A stretch of DNA of 64,000 bases, from assembly GCA_009869945.1 (NCBI GenBank), contig WIXG01000322.1, positions 24,930 through 88,929 of the forward strand, read 5' to 3'. Source of the stretch: Mesaphorura yosii (taxonomy: Eukaryota; Arthropoda; Collembola; Poduromorpha; Tullbergiidae). A program made the position numbers and the translations under genes. The notes under the pieces are model-generated. The model saw only the letters and a list, made by a program, of their open reading frames with translations, had not been told where the DNA came from and did not search any database. Of the stretch, positions 50,601 through 62,100 are shown piece after piece; the stretch's first letter is position 1; each line of letters begins with the position of its first letter.

Positions 50601-53142
50601 ACTGCAGTTCCTGATTTGGTAGGAGCACTAACTCAGAAAATCCTTGCATTATATTGTGCATTGCAAATTGGCAAGGCATGACAATCCCACCATATATATT
50701 TGCACTTGCCACGTCGAGATGAAGTAATGAGTAATTTTAAACAACAATGTACCATGTGGTTCAGGTGTTCTATGTTAATTTGTGATTCCTAATTTGGACG
50801 AAAACCTACAATGAGCAAGCATTGAGCGTAAGTTCAGATTTAGAACGTCCAAGTAATAAATAATTTTGGACATGCATACTTGCTGATTGTAGTGACATTT
50901 GCACTTTATTAGCCAAAATGTGACTTGCATAGGCATCAGCCGTTCGTGAACAATAAATTTCAAAATCTCATTTATGATTGAAAGCATTGATGATGAAGGT
51001 GATGTCACGCAGAGAACACCGCACAATTGTTAAAGTTTCGTCATTGTGAATTACGTCAACTTGTACCTTAGTGAGCCTTGAAAGTATCCTTAGAATTTAA
51101 GATTTTATAGATAGCACGACAAAGCTCGTTCAATCAACCTGTGCCTGACCGATCTACCACCACCGCCTGCCGCCTTAGAATAATTTGTTGGGGAAAGTGA
51201 AACAGTTTGGATTTAGAATTTATACGCAGGACCAGTTCAACTTTCCGTTGGAATGCCAGTAATTAAAATGGTCATTATCTGAACTCTAGGTGGAGATCGA
51301 TTTTCTGACCATGCATGCCACTTCTCATCGATTTACTTCTCTTAAATTTCGAGGAGTTGCATGTGAGTAGGAGCTGGACGGCTGGAAAGTGAACGGGTAC
51401 ATAAAAATGAAGACAGCCCAAGATGTTCTTCAAGCCGAACAGACCTTATTATATGAGTACCAGCCAGTCCTCTTCATAATTAATTATCACACAGAGACAG
51501 GAGGCAGAGACAAATAAGGGCTTGCAAGTACATTATGCTGGCCTGGATGGACAAATTGGTGCCGTGCGATACTCTGGTTTTGTCTTTGCTTTGCGCAAAC
51601 AATACTTCAGGCTCAGGATCATAGTAGCCGATACACAATGCAGGGATTCATACACGTAACGCTACAGAAATCTTCCAATGATTTCCGAGCATTTGTCCAA
51701 GTGCCAGATATCAATATTACTTTACTTCGATTGCGAGTTTCGCCGATGTTGTTGAATAATTAAAAAGTGCGTGTGGCAGTGACAAATGACATGATGTTAT
51801 CCCATTCGCGAGCAGAACCCTTGGTAGTCAGTTGTCGAATACTGCAATCGTAGATGAGGAGATGTTATGAAAACCTGCAAGCATGAGAAATTGACACTAG
51901 AGTGGCATTTTTATTGATTATCATAACATTCTTCGAGTCAAGACGCAGAAATCTTTTGCAAGCCGCGGAATCAAGTGTGAAATCAAGTGAACAATCTCAA
52001 GTGTTCTCGCATACGAAATGTTAACTCAAGACTCCAACGCGTCAATATCAAGAAAATTAAACGCTAGTTGACCAGACGAGAAGCATCTGTCTCTGATAAT
52101 GAATATGAGTGGGTGTGAACCAGTCGGAGATCCCAGAGGCAATAACATGAAACCGAAACAACAATCTCAGACCAACCTACTTCAATTGTTGAATTGCAGT
52201 GCAGCATTCGCAGACCTGCCATTGTTGAAACAACTTGAATTTGGTGATGTGATGGTGCTAGTTGGTTATTCGTAAATGATGGGTGCATGTTTCGAGTCAG
52301 ATTTTATCGGCCTTTAACTCTATAATATGTACATTTATGGACTTGTTTATGGCCACGACAGCAGCGGCACGTCATTTTGTGTCTACCTGTGCAGTGCAGT
52401 GCGGTGATTTGAGATGTGATGAATCTTAAAATCTCTTTTAATTCGCATTCGCTGCCTTTCTGCAAGTCTTAACTAAGTTACGTGTACACGAACACACCTT
52501 CACTTTCTAGAATACAAATCCCACTTGCGTACAAAGCTCGCCGCGTGCGCGTGCGTGTGTGAAGTAGAAACTTGAGTTGTGTTGTTTGTGTTTCGAGTTC
52601 CTAAGTTCAGTCTCAATTTGCCCATCAAAGCAAAAGCACCATAGCGTCTGCAGTGGAGCGACCCTGTTTACTATTTTGTATTTTGCTTTTGTTATTCCAG
52701 GTATAAATTTAGATTTCGTTTACTTACGTTGGAAATGTAATTACCTAAAGTGAATCAAAGTCAAGTTCTGTCAGTTAACTGTTGCGCATTCCACCAACGC
52801 ACGGGTATGTGTATCAAGTGCAATTGTTACATCATTTCATATATCTCTACCTGGCTGCCTGCCCTATGAATTCGTAATTCACGCTTCGCTGCCCTGCATG
52901 GTTGCGTTGCTTCACATTGCTCGTATCTCAAACACCATAAACCTGCATCAGACGCTTAGGGGAGACCACGAATTAAGTCAGGAAATCCTGAACTAAAGTG
53001 TCAAATAGCAACAAAAGAGCAAAACACTCATCAGTTCACCTAAGACAGTAGTGCGGCTTTGAACATCGGACGGTCAAACTCATTATAAAGTGCTGTGCCA
53101 GTCTTGAAGTCTAATAACGAACGTCTGAAACACTTCATCAAA
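47644..53142. other. 5.5 kb interval without a supported gene
   Basis: This region follows the FAM21 stop and precedes the first coding exon of the SAXO-like gene, so it holds the FAM21 3' UTR and that gene's promoter and any 5' UTR exons. A CAG|C-GTAAGT donor at 49142 preceded by a short ATG frame, and a TTCCAG-GTATAAATT acceptor-like site near 52697-52702, could belong to untranslated leader exons. I see no family-level coding signal. Confidence 0.5.
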
Positions 53143-56100
53143 ATGGTAGTAAAGGACGAGGACAAGATCAAAGCGGGCCATACTGCGGTGGAGTCAACGG
53201 AAACGAAACATGGAGAAAAATCACAGTGCATCTGTGAAATCTGCACGTGTGGGTGAGTGAGCTTTTGACGAGAAACAATTCACGTCTCACGTAGAATAGA
53301 AATCCAGTACGTAGTATGTCAAATTCATTCGTGATCCCGATCACGGGCGAGGGGCAGCACGAAATTGAACGGTAGGTTGCGAATTCGTTACACGAATATG
53401 CTAATTTAAATGAACTGAGAAATGGCGTATGGAATCACATTAACATGGATTTGGTAATCAAGTTGCACCTTCATTAATGCGGCACCGCGTCGCCACAGCT
53501 GGGTTGGAGCTTTATAGCCTGGATGTAACGTAACCCAATATTGCAAATCCATTCGATCAGGTGACATCATAATCCGTAAAATCGTAAAGTCTTCAGTGGC
53601 GATTAATTACCTCGTTAATTACACTCTTATAAATTCATGCTTAACTGACTTCGTCGAAAGATGGACTTGACTAAAACCAGTTTGCAGATTGCGATTAAAT
53701 GTGATGTTCTGATTTCAAGTCGTGATTGCGTGGTGTTATCTTTGACATCTTTTCGAGTGGAATTTTATGTTTCAAGTTTCCGCACTATATGACAACAGAA
53801 AAGTTGACATGAGACACGAACTTCAGTATCAGGAGTCTGCTTTTGTTGGCAATTGGACTCCAATCTTTCGAATACATTTAATCTTTAGAGTGACGAGTCT
53901 CAAAGCAAGGCCAAGACCTTGCAATTTGCGTGATGAGTCTTCGTAGACTGAGACAGGTGTCACATGCGATAATCTGTGCACAGATTTTATCAACGCAGTT
54001 TATTTTTGCCATGCGCTGCAAGACACATGAGACAAACAGAATCATTCACGGTAATGCTTTTTCTCTTGGAACTAGCAGACAGTGGCAAAATGAAATTTCA
54101 TTAAGTACGAGCACAAGTTCGTGCATTTCATATGGCTCTGGCTGAATACGTGTTCGACAAATTACAACCCTGTACCTGCAAAATGAATGATGATCTCATC
54201 TGCTGTTCTGAGGGTGAAGTGCAACAATATCTCATTTCTCATCACATTGTTGCCCCAAAGCCTATATTTATGTTATGAGTAATTTTTCATCTCAAGCGCC
54301 ACAACAATCCTGAGAGGATGCCGAACAGCTGAAGCACAAAAAATAGCGCACGAATTTTATTACGTAGCCTTGTAAATTTTTATTTACTTTTTGCATATGC
54401 ATAAGATGTTACTACAAGTGGGGCCAATTTTAAAGGGTAAAAGTATACATGTTCACTCGCTCATGGTCGGACCTTGCAGCCAGACTTAGACCCAGACACA
54501 TCGCACGATCGCACATCCTTGAAATTACATCATAAGTCATAATTGCATTGAAAACACAGACGTAAGCACTGCACATGCTTGACTTTCAGTTTCAAAATTA
54601 GCATCGGTTTCAAGAATGCGGTGGCCGTATTGAGTACACAGCGCAACAGACGAATTCTGTATTGACTTACTTCCACATTATGTCATCTCTTAAAAGAAGT
54701 CCTTGTATAAGAACAAATACGAATACTAAACATAATTTGCACCACCGCGTACGTGTTAAATGCACGAACAATGAAAACGATTTATCACAGAGTCAAATCG
54801 GTTAAACTTTGGCAACGCCATGCAACCAATATGATGCAATATAGAATGGTTGATTCAATTTGTGCAAATGATATAACAAGTGAGACTAGTCTCATTGTTC
54901 ACACGTTACGTTAGTTTAGCCAGGTTTGAAACCAGGTTTAGCTGCAACTGCTGCAGCGACAGTGACGAATGACGAAACAATAATGCTCATCTGAAGAAGC
55001 GTTTGTTGACATTTCATTCAAGTGGAACTAATCAATTTGAAATGTTCGCACGTTTATGCAAAATGCAATTCATGATAAAACCACAAAGAAACGATAAACG
55101 TTCTTCACCTTGCCACCTTGTATGCTCAATCAGTAATAAGGCAATTAAGCAATTTATTTTGCCTGCCTTTACACATGATTTTTGTTGTTAGTATATTTGT
55201 TGACTAGCCGTCTCATTGTCTGCTCTTAGCAACTCATGGTCAGGCCAGGTGACCGAGACAGTATTTTAGATCCGCAATGAAGAAATTACCCAAGTGATGA
55301 ACTTTGCCTGTGGAACGAGTCGAGTTACGAATTGACCTTTGCGATATCTTAATTATCATTGTCACTACTTTACTTCCAAATAAGGGCATAACTATGACTT
55401 GTGGGCTTCATTTAACCGGTTAGAGTTTTCCAGGAGTCAGTTTAACTAATCTGCAGAGGACGCAGCGTGCGGTATTACTGCTTTCAGATTTTACGATTCA
55501 ACTTGAGTGCACGCTGACCATGTTTGGTCATTTTCTGGTGTACCGTACCAGCCTACGCATCCGAGTACAGCGGATAACACTAAACCTAGCAGGTGGCTGG
55601 TGGCTGCTTCAGCATGTGCAAGGGTGACGGTAGCATACTAATATTTGAAGCTTTAATCTAACTTGCAGCAACGTGCCTCAGTTGCTATTAGGAATTACGA
55701 GTCCGGCAGTGCACAGGATGACAAAAATGACAATTGTAATAACCAGATCTGAGAGATCGGCGCACGTACACATACGCATCTGTGTTGTTCCATTGTTTAG
55801 TTTGGTTCAGATTCATTTGAACTTACAAAGGTACAGTTCAGTTCTTGCTTCAGTCAAGTCCGTTCAAATATTCATTCAAGCAACAACATACACAGGATGT
55901 ACGAAAAAGGTTTGAAGCTTTTGCAAATACTTGCGAGCATTCTGCTGTAGTTAACTTTAAATGCCTCACATTTAATGCTTCCATTACAAACTCATCAAGT
56001 CCAGCGGATAGCGGAAATAATTAACCAGAGTTGACAGGTGTTCGTGATACTTGTGAATTTCAAATTCAAAGTATTGAAAGAATGAACTAGGGCAAACTCA

Positions 56101-59100
56101 ATATCTAAAAGTCTCCAGCCACAAACGATGAAAGATCCTCCAATACCTCCTGTAATCACCATAATTAATCCAACCGTCAGCCAGGACGAGAATTGAACTG
56201 AAATGATTTCTGATTGAACACATTAGGAGCTAACAAAGCGCACCGTTTCGAGTGCCATCTCACAAATCAGATATGTGCAAATAATGCTGAAAGAAGTCAA
56301 CGGTCATTGCAACAAGCTGCAGCATCCGCACCCATTTCATTTTTAACCCATGTTAACTGCACCAAATCATTGTAATTATTTCCTTTAACTATTAATATGG
56401 TCATTCGTGACGTGATTCTCTGCCCTCTTATTGCCCATAAAAGACACCCAACAATGTAGGGCCAAAACAAGAGCGATTGTCCATTTATGAATTATGGTTT
56501 GCTGAATTTACATCTGTTTTGCATTCGCCTTCTTCGCGTAGAGAGTAGACAGTTGTTAGTGCATTGACACGCTGTTGTTTCTTCTGACGTCCATTTTTTG
56601 TGTGTATTGCAGGCGTCACAAGTGCCCACACACTCAATCTAGAATGGTGGATCACGTTTCTTCGGAGCTGCGGCAGTTCAGTGCATCTGAACAACACAGT
56701 TCCACAACGGAGAGTCAAGATCAATTCGTATCATATCAACTGGAACACGTAAGACACTGATTCTAAAACTGCGAGTGCTCTGATGTGGGTACTGGTTAGT
56801 GACTGACAAATGACTTCCATTATTTATGGTTTACAGACCGACCGAGCAAAAATGAAGCGAGGTCGAGACATAACACCGGAAGGTGAGATCGCGCTGGGTT
56901 CTTCGATCAGGGAGGAGCTCCACGGAAAGGAGTTTGAACAGCAAAAGAAGTACGTGCCAAAAGACCTTAGACTTGATAACTAAACGCATGAAGGTAGCCA
57001 AGTAGCCATCCAACAAATATTTATGCTCGAATTGATTGTTCCAGATTTAAGCTTGAAGACGCCAGTGGTAGTGAAACTTTTCACTCCACAAGCATGACCC
57101 GCGAAAGAACAAGTTCCGGACACCCTGGGCGTGATGATTGGAGCGTTCATTTGCATGAAAGCCAGATTGCATTGGATTCTGGCAGTCAGAAACAATCGGC
57201 ATCAACAGAGGAATACTCCTCGTCAAAATCTTACTCGACCCAGCAAGAGCAATCTTCATCATTTCAGACACAAATAGAGGCCAATAGTTCTAGCACCTCT
57301 CAATTTGAGACGCAACAAGAATCTCTTATGGCCGCGTCCGATCTGATCATGAAGGGTAGCAGTACTAGTAAGGAAAGCAGATCACTGTTGTCGGATGAGA
57401 CAACCAAAACCATTTTGCATGAAGCGTCAAACCTGCCTGCGCTCAGTACTCAATCTTCAACGTCCACAAAGAATAGGAAGCAACTTCGCGGAGGCAAATT
57501 GGTCGACATTCCGTTCGAAACCGAAGAAATGACGACCAGCAGTCATATGTCAACCAGTAAATCCATGTCTTCCAGAAGTGGACATGCCTTGGCTCAAGAG
57601 TACGACTCGGCAACGGGCCAATGGAGGGACGTGTCGCGTTCTGAGTATTCAACTTTCGCAGAAAAGTCTGACGGGCAACCCTTGAAGATTAGTTCTTCCA
57701 CGTTGAGCGGAACTACCACAACAAGGAAGGTTTTGAGAGGTGGCAAGTTGGTTGATGATTATGAGCTTCGTAGTGATTTCGGTGCCACTGCTGCCCAATC
57801 AGAATTCTCATCGCTGCTAAAGGAGTCTTCCAAGTACGGCCAAGATATTGAGAAGAGCGAGAAAATCATCCGGGAATCAAGTAACCTCCTGAAAGAAATT
57901 GGCGAGCAGAAAGAAACTTTGTCTCACCTGAGCACAGAATACTCCTCAAAATCTGATGTCAAACAGTCCGATTTGTTAACCAAAGAGAGCAAGTCGAGCG
58001 GTTTCGAGACCAAATCGAGTTCCAAAACGGAAGAGAAAAATTTCACATCTTCTGCAACTTCTTCGTCGAATGTGGAAACAAAATCAAGCGAGTTAATTTC
58101 TTATCGCCCAGGAACTCCCGTAGACACAAGAGACCAGAGTCAAATTCGTGGTTCCAAAATTGAAACCAGATCCGGCGGCATGTATCATGATTTTGGAAAT
58201 GTGCAAGGGCTGACGGTAACAACCCAGACCAAGTCAAGCATGGAAAAAACTCAGGACCAAAAGAAAGCACAAGCAGATTTGGAGGAAATCATTCAAACCC
58301 AGAAAGTTTATGGCGTTGACATCGAATCGTCCTTGTCAGGTTCCAAAGTTAAAAGTGTTCACGAACGAGAGATTTCGAGTGGAATTGTGAGCTTCGGCGC
58401 TGGTGGAATTGAAACAACTGAAAAGGTTCTGCGAACGATCACAGAAATTAAGTCTGCGCAAGTCGCTGGAAGCACTTCTAATGACAATATCGAGATTGAT
58501 GAAAAGATTCACACATCGACGACGTCAAGCGACCATCAAACTTTTCGGTACGACGAATTGCTCACGTCCCAAGCAGAAAGAAATCTCAGGGAATTGCGCG
58601 ATAAGCATGACATTACAAAGACATCGGATACGAAGGCCATCAAGGATTACAGTTCTAAGTCAGCCCGAGAGTCCAAGGAGTCTGGCGTCATGAAGACAGG
58701 GCAGGTGCTGGTTGAAGAGGTGATGGATGTCAAGACCAGTTTCGCAAGCAGAGACTCCAAGAAACAAATATCAACCGCAGTAGAAGACGAGAACTACAAG
58801 ACGACCACTGTGCTGGAGAAATTGGAAAACCAAAATTACTTCGTTGGGCCACGTGAGCCTATTGCGAAAAGACAAGACCAGCTGAAACTGGAAGGAGCCG
58901 TGGATTATGAGAGCACCAATAGGAAAGACTTCTACGAAAAGCAACATGACAAGGTCAAGGCTGTACGAAAAAACACATACACTAAGCAAGAAGGAGAAAT
59001 GTACCTTCAGACCACTTCCAGAGACCAGTTTACTGGTGTCAAGGGAGAACGCGTTGACATCACACGACGCGGTGACAATTTGCATATGACGGGTCCCTTT

Positions 59101-62100
59101 TATGGAAAGGAACCAGAACTTGCTCCGAAAATTGACAGAGTTACACCATACAAAACAAGGGACAATCTTCACCCTGAAGGGCCCTTTTATGGTAGAGAGA
59201 GGCAGCCAGCTCCAAAAATTGAGAGGACGAAACCAATTACTCGAGAAGATAATTTGAAGCCATTGGAAGGAGCTTTTCCAACCAGGAGAATTGAGGACGC
59301 ACCGAAACTAGAGCGAGCTGTTGTAAAGATTCCGAAGGAGAACTTGAAGCCAGAGGGACAGCATTACTATCCGGCCAAACCAACGGCACCCGCACATGGC
59401 GAAAGACATCCTGTGGTTCGGCACCCCGATAACATCGCATTCAAAGGCGATTTTCCTCAACGCCATGTAGAACCAATTCCAAAACTTGAAAGGACTAAGC
59501 CAATCATGCATGATGACAATTTGAAGCAAACCGGACAACATTACTATCCTGATAAAGCAGCTGCGCCCAAAATGGGTGACAAATACCCAACAAAGAGACC
59601 CGTGGACAATTTGATTCCAGAAGGAGAGTTTTCAAGAAGACCAAAAGAAGAACTTCCAAAAATGGGCGAAAGGTTTCCCCTTTCTGAATTCATCTCTGAA
59701 TTTCAGTCAAAATATGTTTGAAGTCTTTAATTGTTGATTTAGGTATCCAACTAAAAAACCGACCGACAACTTGGTTCCGGAAGGAGAATTCGCGAAACGT
59801 CCGATTGCACTGCCGTACAAACCTGGCGAAAAATACCCTATTGCCATTCCAAAAGATAATCTAGCTCCAGAAGGACAATTTTACGCTCCTCCTGAGAGGA
59901 AGGCGCCAGGAGCTGGTGAAAGATATCCGACAAAAAAGCCGGTGGATAACTTGGTTCCAGAAGGTGAATTTGCACGTAGGCAAAAAGAGCCTGTACCCAA
60001 AGGCGAAAGGTAAGGCGTGAAAGAATTAGGCCATATTAAAATATCACAAGCATCTTCAATAAATAATGTGCCTTTTCAGATATCCAGCGAAGCGGCCGAC
60101 TGATAATCTTGCGCCAGAAGGAGAATTTACGGGTAGACCAAAACAAGCAGCACCTAAAATGGGTGACCGGTATCCGATGAAAAGACCAATAGACAATTTG
60201 ATGATGGAAGGAGAGTTCACGAAGAGGCAAGTGGTTGAAGTGCAAAAGGTTGGAGAGAAATATCCGACCGTGATACCACGAGATAATTTAGTACCCGAGG
60301 GTCAATTTTACGCGCCACCACAAAAGCAAGCACCTGGTGCTCCAGACAGGTACCTAATCAAGAAGCCTGTAGACAATCTTGTCCCTAAAGGAGAGTTTGC
60401 GCGTCGACCAAGACAGGAAGTGCCCAAGATGGGGGAAAGGTAACAGGAAACACTCTAAACTCTTAGTACTTTTAATCTTTGGTTTTGGAGTTACGTTTAG
60501 CCCACTCTCTCCCAGGTACCCAGCTAAGAAGCCACCTGATAACTTGGTGTCCGAAGGCGAATTCGCGAAGAGGCCAACAGAAGAACCTTACAGAAAAGGA
60601 GAAAAGTATCCTACAGTCCGACCTGTTGACAATTTGGTACCGGAGGGACAATTTTATGTTCCACCGGAAAAGGTAGCTCCAGGAGCACCGGAGAGGTATC
60701 CGACGAAAAAGCCCGTGGACAATTTGGCACCAGAAGGTGAATTTTCTCGTAGGCCGCAAGAGGAGGCTCCGAAGGTTGGAGAAAGGTACGTTAGCGATAA
60801 TTTGCCAATAGTGAATTAACGTCCACGGAATGAAATTGATACAATTTTATCATTTCAGATACCCCGTGAAAAAACCAGCAGACAACCTTGTTCCAGAAGG
60901 AGAGTTTGCCAAAAGACCAACCGAAGAACCATATAAACCTGGAGAGAAGTATCCAGCAATGAAGCCAAAAGATAATCTGATTTCAGAAGGAGAGTTCTAC
61001 ACTCGTCAGGAGAAAGTTTGGCCTGGGGCCGGAGAGAGATACCCAGCCAAGAAGCCTGTGGACAATTTAATCCCAGAAGGTGAATTTGCGAAAAGGCCAC
61101 CTGAGCAACCATACAGAATGGGAGAAAAGTACCCAACTATGCGACCAGTTGACAATCTGGCTCCGGAGGGGAAATTTTACGTCCCACCAGCCCAACAGGC
61201 TCCTGGAGCACCAGAACGATACCCAGCAAAGAAACCAGCCGATAATTTAGTTCCAGAGGGCGAATTTACCGGAAGACCAATAGAAGCAGCACCAAAAATG
61301 GGAGAAAGGTTTGAAGACCCCAGCAATTCTATTTGTGCTTGCATTCATGGCCTAGTTTTTAATGATTCAGATACCCAGTAAAGAAGCCGAAGGATAATTT
61401 GGTTCCTGAGGGCGAGTTCACAAAGCGTCCTGTGGACGAACCATATAAAGTTGGAGAGAAATATCCAACTATGCGACCAGTTGACAATCTAGTCCCTGAA
61501 GGTGAATTTGCGCGTAGGCCCGTGGAGGAAGCGCCAAAAATGGGCGAGAGGTACTTCACCAACTTATCCTGATTGGGAATTGTAAGATTAAGCAGATTCA
61601 TTTTGCATTCAGGTATCCTGTGAAGAAGCCAACAGATAACCTCGTTCCGGAAGGAGAATTCACTAAACGGGCAAGAGAGCCGGCTCCAACTGTGGGAGAA
61701 AGGTGGGAAGAGCATAAAGCTCCAGTGAAAGAACACATGACGCCCGTAACCTACAACTAACACCCGTTTCGATTTGAATCACTGCAGATATGCCCTAAAG
61801 AAGCCAGTTGACAATCTGGTATCGGAAGGAGAGTTTACAAAAAGAGTCGTTGAAGAAGTTCACATGGTTGGCGAGAAGTATCCAATCGTGCGGCCTGTTG
61901 ATAATCTTGTACCTGAAGGACAATTTCATGTACCTCCACAAAAGGAAGCACCAGGAGCACCAGAAAGGTACCCGACTAAGAAACCAGTTGACAACTTGGT
62001 ACTAGAGGGTGAATTTGTGAAAAGGCCAAAGGAGGAAGCTCCAAAAATGGGAGAAAGGTTTGTCTATTTTTCGACTTTCTTTGTCCAATTAATTCATGAG

